Source: Cladochytrium replicatum (Eukaryota > Chytridiomycota > Chytridiomycetes > Cladochytriales > Cladochytriaceae). Taken from it: a stretch of 64,000 nt of DNA. The notes below the pieces were generated by a model. The model saw nothing but the letters and a program-made list of their open reading frames with translations. It ran no database searches and had not been told where the DNA came from. Every line of letters starts with the position of its first letter. The stretch's first letter is position 1. This document shows positions 10,182 to 22,100 of this stretch, piece by piece. Position numbers and translations under genes: made by a program. The stretch is from assembly GCA_025526935.1 (NCBI GenBank), contig JAHLKD010000092.1, positions 1-64,000 on the forward strand, read 5' to 3'.

Positions 10182-11426
10182 AGTTCTGTGATCATTAAGC
10201 AGGTCATTGGCAATAGACTGTGTAGAGGTATTATCTTGCCAGAGGATCATGGGCTTACTTTTGCATGAAATACCAATGGTTGCCATGACGTTTTTCATCC
10301 ACTTCATCTCACGTGATAATTCATTCAACGCATATAACTCTGCTTCAGTGGAAGAGCAAGTTATAACCTGTTGCTTTGTAGACTGCCAGCAAACAGCTGC
10401 ATTGGCAAACATTACAACATATCCTGTCCTGGAATAGCGAGCAGGATCATTTGCCCAGACTGCATCAGCATATCCCATAGGGATGTGTTCATTTGATGCA
10501 AACTCATATACAGCATCAGAGTGTACGTTGGGAGTGGGTATGTTATTGCGTGTTTAATGCAAACCATAGTCCCATGTTCCCAATAAGTAACAATGCAGGC
10601 GAGCTAGTGCCTTTTGTTCGCAAACTCGTCGTTCAACCTGATGTTGTGCCAAGACATTGACAGCACAAGATAAATCAGGTCTGGTCTTTGTAGCTAGGTA
10701 CGAGATTTTCATGAGTTCCGAGCGAAAAATAGTTGCATCATTTCTGGATAAAATAGGCAAGCTTGTGTCATGTTTGTAGTGAGAAGAGATAGGTGTTTTG
10801 GCTGGTTTTAAATTGGATTCCCATAATTTCAATCTCTGCAATATTTCCTTTGCATATTGAGCATTGGTTATGAAATAACCGTGAGTAGTTTTGATCAATT
10901 GTATTTTCAGAATCCATTTGGCTGTAGAGTCACTTCCGACCTTGAATGAGGAATTCAAGCCATCCATGAAGTCTTGGTAGCCATTTGGGTCTGGAGAGAA
11001 ATGAAGAATATCATCTACATGAACAGTAGTGTGTTCACGTATTTTCACAGTGGAACTGTGAGTAGATGATTTCATTTGCCAGAAATGACAAGCATTTGAA
11101 AGATCACGGATGTATCCCATGTCTTCATATTTTGCCCAGAGGCATTTGTACCATTCTCTAGCAGCTTGATGTAAACCATATAAGCTTTTGACAAGATTAC
11201 AAACTAATGGATTGCCAGATTCGTCAGTCTCTGTAAATCCATGAGGCATATCAACATAAACATCTTCCTCAAGTGATGCATTGAGATATGCTCCTGTAAT
11301 GTCACATTGATAAATGTGTAATTTGACAATTGCAGAAAGAGCAACTAGCCAATCCAGTTGTCCGACATAATGGTGATGAGATCCATGGACCAGAGACGTC
11401 TTGTAGCTGTATCGCAGGAGCGACAA
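10023..11426 (-). pseudogene. Family B copia RT-RNase H fragment
   Basis: Minus strand. RT motifs include CDITGAYLNA and HVDDILHFSPD. RNase H begins at GYADAVWAND with SSTEAELYAL and DNTSTQSIA. Both parts are in one frame and are separated by a single in-frame TAA at 10556-10554, so a lone nonsense mutation splits them. The N-terminal RT segment, integrase and protease are missing upstream (11427-11985), and the C-terminal end is disturbed by the 94-bp duplication. The fragment is co-oriented with both family B gag pieces. Confidence 0.85.
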
Positions 11427-11985
11427 ACACCCATTGGATCTAACTGTTGATGATAGTACAAATCCTCTTTTGTTTGAATGCAGTAGAGCATAGAGAGTGT
11501 ATTTAAGTGATTGTTAACGGATACAAGTGATTTAGAAGCATTGCGGAATGCTGCTTCACATATACTTGAGAGAACATCTCGTATAGTGAAACAACAAGGT
11601 GAAAGTCCTATTACAGTGTAATTGGCACTATAGCATGCTCTGTGGATACGATCAATGATCGGTATGCTTACTTACACTGTATAAGTGTAAATGACCACTA
11701 TTTGAGAAGGGTTTCTTGGTCTATAGTTATGAAACTGAAATGAGTAACTCATTTCATGAGTACTTAAGCAATATGTTACCAAAACGTGTTCTATAGCAAC
11801 AAATGCCATAACGACAGTAAACCATATTACATGATTGGGAGCCTGTGGCGAGGCAGAGAGACATCAGACAAGTGCCATAACTGTCTAGTTGCACCATTGC
11901 ATTTGGCAACGCAACACAATCACTATATCTCTTCTATTTTGCTTGTATTATCGATTATAGTCACGATACTTCATTGCTTTCGGGG
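11427..11985. other. Unassigned sequence inside the family B copy
   Basis: No reading frame of note. It lies where protease and integrase would be expected between the gag fragment (11986-12209) and the RT fragment (11426 down). Composition is AT-rich with no copia motifs, so either the coding part was deleted and replaced or it has decayed past recognition. Confidence 0.5.
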
Positions 11986-12209
11986 TTAAATCAGCAAGAC
12001 CTCTAGTAATGTATCCCCAACCTCCACTACAGTTGTAACATTTCTTTCAGGTAAAGAAGCATGTTTCTCAATCAAATGTTTAAGCTGTTTCCACTCTGCA
12101 GAAGAATGAGAAGAGTTGGTAAGCAGAAAACAAACCTCATGAGAAGCATAAGCTTTTAGTAGCTTTTTGGTCTTTGCTTGCATGGCTTTCCCTTTGATTT
12201 GAGGTGAAT
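11986..12209 (-). pseudogene. Second family B gag C-terminus
   Basis: Minus strand. It aligns with the gag end at 7732-7870, including the NSSHSSAEWKQLKHLIEK block, and goes further into a degenerate zinc knuckle. CYNC is present, but the expected His and last Cys are replaced by Tyr and Leu. Truncated upstream by the LTR at 12210. A short continuation of the same gag is at about 12896-12965. Confidence 0.7.
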
Positions 12210-12787
12210 TGTTGAATAAAGCTGTGGTCTGGATCCTCAGGTTGTGTGTGTATTAATTCATGGGTTAATGTTGGTAAGAGATGAATAAAGAAGATTGCGA
12301 GTCACAAGTGCTAGTGCAAGAGAATGCTCCTTGTGTGTATCGCCACAGGCTCCTTAAATAAGTGTACTGTCGTTTTGGCTTTTCCTTCCGGAAGATCTGG
12401 ATCGCAGCGATAAGGTTTGACTCTTCTTCTCACAGGCGTAGCAAAGCATAATCATGCTAAGCTGTGCGTGAGATCTAGCTCTCCTCAACAGGATTGTCGT
12501 TGCACATGATTCCCACAAACGCGTTAATCATATGTAAACCTTTGCTCTGATCTGATCCAGGCTTCACTTCTACAAGTGGATGATAGAAAAGTAATGACAG
12601 TTTACTATACCTATGGTCGGAATAAATATAACCCATGAAGAAATAACCGGAGGTGTCCAAACTCGTAATAGATCATCATCTATATGCTTTAGTTCAATAG
12701 TTAGAAATGTTGCTCGGTGAAGAGTGACATTTCTGTATATCGGGCGTTTGTGTTTTGTACTATCAATGACTGGATTGGCCAAGTCCA
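12210..12787 (-). repeat. Truncated family A LTR
   Basis: Minus-strand family A LTR whose outer 20 or so bases are missing: similarity stops after AAGTCCA at 12787. It is more diverged than the other three copies. The outer end is replaced by an AT-rich stretch (12788-12895) of unknown origin. Family B gag resumes near 12896 (GGAGTGTAATCGC, TTTGAATGATTTCT), so the LTR was inserted into that gag. Confidence 0.85.
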
Positions 12788-12965
12788 AATTTACATTGGT
12801 TATTATAAGCATATTAGTTAAATATTACATACTATAAATAGTATAAGGCCATGAAAGTGTTTAACCTATATGTTAAACTATTCTTCGAACAGAATATGTA
12901 GGAGTGTAATCGCTAGTTCCATCTCTTTGAATGATTTCTTTGACCTAAGCAAGGTGGTTTTGCTT

Positions 12966-13538
12966 TCTTAATAGAGTGGACAGTACAGCCGCTCCCAGCA
13001 TGTCCAAAGTCTGTTTCCCAGCATGTCCAAAGTCTGTTTTGAGTTTTAGCTCAATTAGTTCCTCAGCTCTTGAGGCGAAGAATACATAGGTACATTGTGC
13101 AGCAAAAAAGTAACAGTGATTTAGACGAACAGCTTAGACACTCTGTAATTTTGACCTGTAGTGCTGCTAAATTGAACTGATGCATTGCCTTATAGGGATA
13201 GCTACAATAATTGAAATGCAATTCTGGTCTTGCCCATTCTTACTAAAATATTGATGTCTTCTTTTGAAGGCTGCAATTATTCCCATTGGGGCAATACAAT
13301 ATTGGGGCAATACAATACAGCTGTTGCCAGAGCAGGTCACATAACCTCTCGAACTCGCAAAATCTCCGTTTTTTCTCTTCATTTGCCGGGAAATGCGCTT
13401 TGGCAAGATAGCTCTATTTGAAAGCATTGGCAGGAAGTACTACAATACATCTCACATCACGAATGTACGAAACCGAAATATTTGGAACCCAACCAGCCAA
13501 AAAAATGCACTTAATGTCCATACAACAGCATTTGACAT
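12966..13538. other. Intergenic, short tandem duplications
   Basis: No supported gene. Contains a 23-bp tandem pair of CCCAGCATGTCCAAAGTCTG (starting 12994 and 13017) and a 16-bp tandem pair ATTGGGGCAATACAAT (13285, 13301). The right part is the 3' flank of the TRAP-alpha gene. Confidence 0.5.
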
Positions 13539-14588
13539 TCAAGCCTTCCTCCTGCGGCTACCCTGAGGGCTGCTCGCCTGCTTTGAGAGCGCTTCTTGCT
13601 GTTTCTTGACGTGGTCTGGAATCCACTCATCTTGCACAGTTTGAGGAGTGGCAGCCTGGGCGGCGACTTCCTCTTTGGTGGGTTTCGGGGCACGAGCTTT
13701 ACGAGTCTGTGGTGAAAAATATTTAGACGGGACGTAGTGTGTGTCAATATCACACAAATACCTTTTTTCCTCCCAAGATGTAAGTGTTGTAAGAATAGTA
13801 ACCGGCAGCACCAATGCCACCGAGCAACAGAACTACCAAGAACAAGCTGTACGAGCGACAGACATCAGAGCAGTTCAACGGTCGTAGTATAAATTCTGTA
13901 TACCTCTGCAAGTCGAAGAGTGAATCGTTGGATGAAACCTTGATGACACCGCGGTAGCCCAAGCTGCGGACGTTGCTTTCATCTGCGTTGTACCAGTGAA
14001 CGAACACAGAAAGGCCGAGGTCCTGCGGCTCGACATCAAGCTTGAACTTGTAAGTAACATTCAGCGCCTTTCCAGCTGCAATGTTGACATTGACACTGGA
14101 TGACGTAAGCTATAATTGTATGTTAGTAACGAAAGACATTCGAATTCATGATGAAACTTACGTTGCGAAGAACCTTGGAGTGGTCTTTGGGAAGGGTGAG
14201 CTGAGCGGAGAGTGAGTGCACAGTAAGCTTGCTTCCTCCCTTGTTCTTCACACGGAGTTGAACTTCAGTGTTTTCGCCGATGGTCACAACTAGTGATGTG
14301 CGATGAGACACTCTCCATTGAAATACAGCACTTTCATGATCAATATAAATTTACAACCATCCAAAAATCAGGATCTACCCCCCGATAATCTAACCAACAC
14401 CATCTCTCTCTGATCACCGTACTGTTGAATGGATTCTTGTTGAGGCCAGCAACAACTTCGACAACCCCGTCGACGTCCTCGGTAGCAGTGTCAGCAGCGG
14501 CATTGACGAGGCCGAAGATCGCAATCACGGCAATGAGGGTAACGAGAAGATAGCGCCAAACGCCCTTGGGATGAGAGGCACCAGACAT
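13539..14588 (-). CDS. Translocon-associated protein subunit alpha (TRAP-alpha / Irc22 type)
   Basis: A five-exon model gives 250 residues: 14588-14423, 14289-14162, 14109-13904, 13846-13762 and 13706-13539, all with GT..AG introns and consistent phase. The N-terminus MSGASHPKGVWRYLL leads into a hydrophobic signal/anchor. The lumenal domain has the TRAP-alpha hallmarks GENTEVQLRVKNKGG, LTVHSLSAQL and PQDLGLSVFVHWYNAD. A C-terminal membrane span (SLFLVVLLLGGIGAAGYY) is followed by a short basic tail ending GSRRRKA. In animals the TRAP complex sits at the Sec61 channel and helps nascent chains enter the ER. Fungi generally keep only this subunit (Irc22 in yeast). Assignment rests on family resemblance, not on a search. 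Confidence 0.85.
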
Positions 14589-14917
14589 AGCAAGAGTTTT
14601 GGGAACGTTGAAAAGCTGTATGGGTGGCTTTGCACGGCTGGTGGAGCACGTTGATTGGTTCACGGACATGGCGCTGATTCTACATCGCATGTCAGCACAC
14701 CCCCTCAACGCATAGCTCGTTGCTTTCATTGCATTTCAATTCATACACGCTTTTCATCAAACAACTCTGACATAACTGAGTACAAATGGTTGTGCATTCC
14801 ATGCGGCGCAGCACGCGAAATGCTACTTGCGCTTCATAACCACTTACGAGATATGAGATATGTCCGAAGAGATGGAGATCAGAAGGAGAAGGAGGGCTAA
14901 GTCCCAAATTCTTATGT
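14589..14917. promoter_or_regulatory. Upstream region of TRAP-alpha
   Basis: No supported gene. It contains the promoter of the minus-strand TRAP-alpha gene and the 5' flank of the small plus-strand ORF at 14918. No specific element was recognised. Confidence 0.35.
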
Positions 14918-15250
14918 GTGAGCACTCGGGCGATGATCAAATCTAAAATGAACAAAGATTATAATAACAACCTGAGTCGATCCAGCAATGAGGATGATTG
15001 CATCGCTGAAGTTGGCAGTGAAACAACCGGCGATGAAGACGATGAGTACGACGAATCAGACTATTCTGAAAGCTCGGAAGAGAGATCACCGAAGCTCGAG
15101 AAGATCATTAGCAAGAAGCAGTTCCGAGATTCGGGTATTGAAATGGTCCGCTTCAGTAGGCAGGACACAGAGAAACAGAAGGGCCCTCGATCGATACAAA
15201 ACAAAGCATACTTGATTCGACTGAGAAGGAAAACCATTAATCAAGGATGA
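14918..15250 (+). CDS. Small acidic hypothetical protein
   Basis: An open frame of 110 codons. Residues about 25-60 are very acidic and Ser-rich (TTGDEDDEYDESDYSESSEE), and the C-terminal third is basic (YLIRLRRKTINQG). No domain is recognised and no intron is needed. The downstream 2 kb looks like decayed coding sequence on the same strand, so this could be a surviving first exon rather than a complete gene. Confidence 0.3.
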   Translation: MSTRAMIKSKMNKDYNNNLSRSSNEDDCIAEVGSETTGDEDDEYDESDYSESSEERSPKLEKIISKKQFRDSGIEMVRFSRQDTEKQKGPRSIQNKAYLIRLRRKTINQG

Positions 15251-17229
15251 GGAAGGATAAATTTAGAGAAATGAAGCAGTATAGGATGACCTACTCAAAG
15301 GAATGGATTGGAAGCCTTGATGTTGGAATGTTAAACTTAGAAGACTTTCCCGGGCTGAGATTTTCCATTCTTTGGAAGGTGCTAAATCAAGGTATTTCAA
15401 ACCTTTGAAAAGAAAACACATATGATGGCCAGCTAAAGTGAAATGAAGCCTCTTCGATGCTATGCTTGCCGCAGGCTCGGTAGCTCGCAAACTACTTCCC
15501 AAGCTTCAAGAATCTGGATTAGGCTTTTCAGATTTGTTTCTTGACGTTCCAAGTATCGAGTATGTTTGATCTGGAACTCTGTACTCGAAATGCTGACTGT
15601 CTACGATTCAACTGATGAATGCTCAATGCACAATAGCGTTCAGCTTAATGGAAATTAGAAATCCGTATGGACCGCCAAGTAATGCTCGCATCTCGGATAG
15701 TATGTTTGAATGGGACTTTTTGACAAGTCAAGTATAGCGAGCAACGTGCATCACGTTCCTGCCTTCTCTTCCCAAGAGATGATGAAAATAAATGCTTTGC
15801 TTGAACAAGCTTAGATTTAAAGTTATGCCTTCTTTTTGAGTGCTGCTTAGTGGTTGCACGACTTTTCGCAAAACTCGATGAACTTGGCAACATCAAGTGG
15901 TATGAACCAGTTCCAGCTTTATTTTGTCTCAGACATTTGGAATTGTTAAGATATTTTTGAGGTGTGCATTGGATAGAGGATATGCCCACTTGTCACTGCT
16001 GAAGGCGGACCAGTCGAGAATCTGACAAATGAAGTCAAGCTTTCCAGATGTTGTTCCTTTGACAATGGAGGGAAGTCATTGGAGCCCCTGCGAAGAGTGG
16101 TTAGTTTCAGAATTTGTACGTTATGCTCTAAATCCATAAGCAGGCTTTATTCAACAACTGATTACTCGGAGCAGATCACCCAAAGCTGGTAATTGGTTGT
16201 AGATGCTTGGGAAGTCTGTTTGACGCACCCTGAAGTAAGCGTCCTCTGCCACCAAGCCCAAACAACCCAATTTAACTATTCTGATCCCAACAATCAGTGA
16301 ACTTCTGCATAAATATGATCGCTCTCTGGACTCCCAGTTCTTGCATTTCATCGGGAAATTCTTACAAGGATGCTCCTATCCACAAAAAAAGCAGAACCTT
16401 TGGGATCACATTTTGAGCCTGCACTCGCACTATTGCAGCAAATTGCGGAAGAGAGTGATCTAATGGCTCTGTTGGTTGCATTTTGTGATCAAAAGCTGAA
16501 GTCAGCAAAAAGATCAGAAAAGATCTTTCGAACTATCCACACGTCATTCATTCCTGATGCATGTCCACAGAAGTCATTTCAAAAATGAAGAAGGTTGCAG
16601 ATTTGATCTTTTCGGTGTGGCCAATGCTCCCACCTTTGTTCCAGGCGATGAGGAACTTTTTGAGGTGAGTACATAGCGTCAGCAAAGCAACAGTTTGACA
16701 AATCTCTTCGATAGACTCAACAGGCTAACATGATTTTTCAGCGTGACAGATGAAGTTTGTTACATTGATCTTGGGATACTCTCTGATTTGCAGGAGCCTC
16801 TGTGGGTGCTGGAGGCAGCGATGGCCAATGATTCTCAAAGGTTCTTGGCGTTTATTGTTGCACATTGTGTCATTGTCAAGATCGATACAGTCTTGCTCTA
16901 TCACAGTTGGATCTCGCGAATGTATTGATTGTAGATCAAGAACATTTACACAAGGCAGTTCTTTGTGGACGGACACATCTGCCACAAAGTGTAAATTGCA
17001 TTAAAATGAATACAAATGTCCGTGTGATCCGAGGAATTGGATTTGATGCACAACCTATCTGTAATCGGGTCTGGGACAAGCTGCATTATTCAAGTTGTGG
17101 GCAGGTCAATGTCGAAAGTCCTTCCTCCCAACGCCTTTTCCTTTTCCTCAGGTGTGTCCTAGCGATATTTGCTATGTCCCGTGTCTCAAGAAAGCATCAG
17201 GATCGGATTGATTCACACTTACCGGATCT
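15251..17229 (+). pseudogene. Decayed, unassigned coding-like region
   Basis: Plus-strand translation shows protein-like pieces in changing frames, separated by stops. Examples are SLFDAMLAAGSVARKLLPKL near 15450, RNPYGPPSNARISDSMFEWD near 15660, LLHKYDRSLDSQFLHFIGK near 16300 and VANAPTFVPGDEELFE near 16620. The texture suggests an old gene broken by indels. I cannot assign a family. It may be only partly one gene, and the right part adjoins the CFAP52 pseudogene on the other strand. Confidence 0.35.
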
Positions 17230-18970
17230 ACAGATGAGTTGGCGAAGACAAGCTCGGACAGAGGAAAGAACACTGAGGATCGCTTGAATAAGGGCGATTT
17301 CGGAACGAACGCCGGTGCAATCTTTAGTTGCCATGATCAGTGATCCTCGAGCTTGAAAATATTCGCAATTTCAAACTGAATGGGACACTGTGATTCATAG
17401 AAAATTGCATACGTAGACTTGTTCGAGATGAAACGATATTCCGCTGATCAGGCCATAACCTTGTCCGTAGAGCGAGCAACTCCAACAAACACAACATCTC
17501 CTTCCTCGTATCTGAAAACCTTCATCTGACTAAGTAATAGACCAAAGCAATCCATCATTCAGTTGGAGTACTTTGACAAGCTTGTCACTTCTACCAATAA
17601 CAAAGACCTATCCATCTGCCGAAATGTTAAGACCTTTCACAGTGTCTGACTGTGAAGCTTCCAATTCGCAAATGAGCAATCCATCAAAAGCCTCCCAGTT
17701 GGGCAACTGACAGCGTCTCATATGTCGGATATCTTCTAACATCAGTCCATTTGTACACCAACATTACGTCGGTCCCTGAAGTATTAAGCTGGCTTTCATC
17801 TGAATAGTAAAAGACTGCTTTAACAAAGAAGGGGCAAAAGAACTTGGTTCCGAACATAACAAGTAAGATCTCATATGATGCATGACCTGTTGGACGAAGA
17901 AGACGCACACTCCAGATTATTGCGACGAATCTTGATGCAGGTGACAGTTCCTGAATTGAAGCATGTATTGATGTAAGCACCATTATCTGCTGATCGAATT
18001 TTACATTTCGCAACTTTATGCTCTTTCATAGCATCTTCGAGTATCTAGACGTCGCCTTGTACCCTCCATACCTGCACTCCTATCTTCACCCCTGGAAACA
18101 ATGCGGAAATTGCCACAGGAGTTGTATGGATCTGTCACGGTTAGTGCTGTCACTCCTCGCTCATGTGCATCATTGATTGTGTACTGAATGCGTCCTGTTT
18201 GAGGTCCTGTAGCCCTGATAACAATCGTTCCAACCTGGATTTTGGGCTAAGAGCCTTCAGTGTAGAGTTTAAAGTGAGATTTACCGCTTATAAGGCTGAT
18301 CCATCCTCCTTGAAGGTGATGCATTCACATTCCATGTTTGGCACACTTATGCAAAGAACTTTTTGGCGTTCCAGACACGAATGTCTGCATCTGATGCATT
18401 TGCGAATACCTCTGCTGATGTTCTTTCAATTTTGAATTTCAACAATGGGATTTCGTCACATGTTTTTGAACGTACAGAGGAAAGATGTCATTGACGGTCG
18501 AGTAGTGGCATGTCAATTCCAAACTGGAAGCGAAGGAAACCACTTCCAGATGGTACATGTTAGAGCTCGCAGTGCCTGCGAAGAAGTGAGTGGGGCTATC
18601 GTATGTTATCGATGTCACGCTTCCACTGACTTTGGTCAACCTGTGCAAAGTTTATTTATTATTACGTTCACCAACTATGGTAGCAATAATGCATGCTTGA
18701 CAATGTTCATCTTTGGAAGCTAAGGCATTGCAATGATCCCATCACCACATGTGGTTGACCTGACCACTGGTGATACATTTGCCAGATCGCAAAACTGCAA
18801 TGCAGGAAACGATGTCTGTGTGCCCTTGAAGGAACTAATGAGAGTTCTGCTTCCGCGCGTAGCTGATCACGACGGTGGAACCCAGTGGATACACGACATG
18901 AACACCATCAGAATGCTTCAGGAGTCCATTTGGAACGGAATGTTTAATAATATGCTGATCTTAATTAATG
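17230..18970 (-). pseudogene. CFAP52: CFAP52 (WDR16) pseudogene
   Basis: Read on the minus strand, WD40-repeat pieces follow the order of the axonemal protein CFAP52/WDR16. They are HVVYPLGSTVVISYARKQ and FLQGHTDIVSCIAVLRSGK (N-terminus, about 18930-18780), SGSVTSITYDSPTHFFAGT and LELTCHYSTVNDI (18640-18500), DIRVWNAKK, VPNMECECITFKEDG, YTINDAHERGVTALTV, QLNTSGTDVMLVYKW, and SDTVKGLNISADG just before a TAG at 17610-17608, then RSDKLVKV. Frames change repeatedly and several stops occur. A central part, roughly one third of the protein, is missing between the first and second pieces. CFAP52 is a conserved doublet-microtubule inner protein of motile cilia. An intact paralogue may exist elsewhere. 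Confidence 0.75.
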
Positions 18971-19124
18971 ACGCAACCCATTCCATCTAAACCCAATAAT
19001 GCTCTCAAGCGCGAGTTGGAAGTAGGAAGTTGGCAGAAACCTCACGCGACTTGCACGTGTTCCACACACAATTCCAGATTGAGGTATTAATAAAATAAAT
19101 ATCCGAAGTTTTGTAAGATTAGCT

Positions 19125-22100
19125 TCATTGTTGAAGTACTTGTTTGAGAAGAGATTCGGCATCTACACTATTATTCGAAGCATTCGTGCTGTCTGTTTTT
19201 CCTAGAGCATTGATGGAGCCAATTCTATTTCTAGTCCTGTTCTTGTTGTTCTTGAAGGCGTCTCCTGTCTTAAGCTGGGAGATAAGATCGTCCATAACAC
19301 CCTTGCGGTCAGACTGCAAAATATCAGATTGCTGCAATAGTTTGAATGTTAAGAATTAGGAGAATGGAAGTTATAAATGGGCTAACCTTTGTGATCTCTT
19401 TGTCTTTGCCTTTTTCAGCCACCTTTGCTGCTCTTTCTTCAGCTTTCCTCGCTGCTTCAGCATCCTTTTCATTATCCTTCCGTGCTTTCTTTAGAATCAT
19501 ATTAATTATTTGTTGGCAATCGCGAAGATCTTCCCTGCTCTCACCTCCAGATTTTGTGTAAAGTTCCAAAATTGTGAGAAAAAACTTTCGGGCGTTGCAC
19601 TCTTAAGATCATCGCCAAAAAATTCCACTGCACTCTTGAATCCGTTTTCCATCAACTCCCTCATCTCTTTTAACTCAGAGAGTGACTTCTGGGATCTCTC
19701 CAGGAATCTCTTCGTTGTTCATCAGCTGCCGATCACGTTCACTTAGTTGATTCTTACCTTTAATTCTTCATAAAACCGGTCTTCAGGCGGATGTTGCTCG
19801 TGAAGTTTCAGCTCCTCCTCGAGATTCTTCAGCGTATTCATGATGTCATTTACTTCCTGCATTAGCGCTGTTAGGGAAACTGAACCCGCTCTGATTAATA
19901 GTTGGGCTTAGAAAGGAGTGACATTGATTCACCTTTGGCGCCACGCTCAGTGGCAGCGATCTCAGATGGGAGAGATTTAAGTTCGGGGAACTTGCGGTCA
20001 ATAACTGTTGCCAGGTAGTGAAAGAAAGTTCTTCCATTAGAAGACTTTGTATCAGCCAGCTTTGGGAACCGGGTAAGATTGAGTACTGGGGGTGTGTTAG
20101 TAACTGTACCTTTGCAAGTGTGTCAATTGTAAACCCGTATGCACCACCTCTGAAGTTATCAGCATTCAAAAAATTACCGATTGCGAGGATAAGCTGGAGT
20201 GACTGGCGTAAGGCTGCACTAGATTTAACTTGGTTCGCGGCATCAATTATAATTTTCATGTCCTAATGTTCTTAAGTCAGGTATGTACCACCATGGGAGG
20301 AGGGAGGTATACCGGCTGAAGGTCGACCATCCGATCTTGAAACCTCATCATGAAATTTATTGCCTTGAGGCGTTGCTCATAGCGAGTGATCTTCATGATC
20401 TAAGATGCTGTACGTCAGATATTTTGAACAATAGGGAGACCACCACAAAATTTCATACAGCATAAAAGAATTGCTCTGCTTTTCCGAGGTCTTTCAGCTT
20501 TGCATCGACTTCGCTCGCCGTCGCACCTCCCATGTAGTCGCTAATCAACTGAATCTCCTCCTTTGACGGAATGTAGTTCAAGAACTGTTTGATCATCGTC
20601 TCCGAAAGCGCAGCCATGTCCATTCCCAGAATAGCAGCTCGCATATCATCGAACGGCATCTTGATTCTTCCAAGCATGATTGCTTGAATCAAGATGTAGT
20701 TAAATTGAAAAAACCAAAATCAAGGAAACAACACGGAATCTTGACATACCGACATTGTTTGAGCGCTTGGCATCCAGTAAAGTGACAATCTTCTTTTTCG
20801 AATCATCCAAACTAGCTTGATTGTTGTTTGCTTGTGAAGCTCCTGATTTAGCTGACACCGCAGCAAAGAATTGTTCAAGCTCCGAGAGATCGAGCTTATC
20901 TCGCCTAAGTACGTCCTCTGCATCCTGTGGTGTTGTGTCAAGAATTTTGCGCCAAACTGTTGGAGCCAGTTGTGTAGGAGCAACTTTGTTCCACGGTAGC
21001 TGTTTAAGCTTGGTAGATGGCTTCAGCTTTGATTTCGGCGGCAGAGCATTTGCCGCTTTAAGATGGATTTTAGATTTCAATGTGGATTTCCGACCTGTGA
21101 GTAAAATGCATACCAGCACCTGGCGGACCTGGAATCCCTGCACAAATACTGAGTATTTTCAATGGATATCTGATCAAAACTATACCTCCTGCGGGCGGGG
21201 GCGGACAAACTCCTCCTATGTGAATGAAAAGAATTGTTACGGTCGAAAATCTGTTTCTGAAATGCTTTACCAGGGGGTGGTGGAGGCGGTGGTCCTCCAA
21301 AACCTGAACGTTTCGATGTTAAACCGCAAGATATCAAATTTTATCAGGAGCTTATACCTGGAGGCGGAGGGGGAGGTGGTGGTCCTCCTGCCCTGGGTGG
21401 AGGAGGTGGAGGTGGAGGGCCGCCAAATCCTTTAAAGCGTTTTGTCAGAGTCAAATTTTGCAAGGTTGTAGTAGCACAATTAATCACCAGGTGGTGGTGG
21501 TGGCGGTGGAGGAGGTTGGCCACCAAAACCTTTGAAGTAGGTGAGCACCAAAAGCAATTCATCAGGAAATAATTTCCGTACCTGGAGGTGGCGGTGGGGG
21601 AGGTGGTCCGCCGAGTCCTCAAACAGCTGTCAGAGGCCAAAAAGTGATCTCAAACACGTACTCACCAGGAGGTGGTGGTGGTGGTGGGGGACCGCCAAAC
21701 GCTTTAGGAGCGGATCAATATTCAGATAGAAAATTTATGAACATAAAGGTCACCTGGTGGTGGAGGAGGAGGTGGTGGCCCGCCAAACCCTTTGAAGCAA
21801 AATCAGACTGATAAAAGTTATGAATTCAGTTGGACTTACCTGGCGGAGGATGAGGCGGTGGAATCCCTGCACCTTGGATTGATGAGGATTAAAAAAATCC
21901 AAACCATGTAGAATAGTTTAGCTATATACCACCAGGTGGTGGTGGCGGGGGCGGAGGCTGCCCACCGAATCCTACAAAACGAGATCAGTTTGGGCATACC
22001 CTCATGATATCACATTATGGTACCTGGAGGCGGCGGCGGTGGGGAAGGTGGTCCACCGAATGCTGTTTATTGAGGTCAGACTAAATCACAGTATAAGCCG

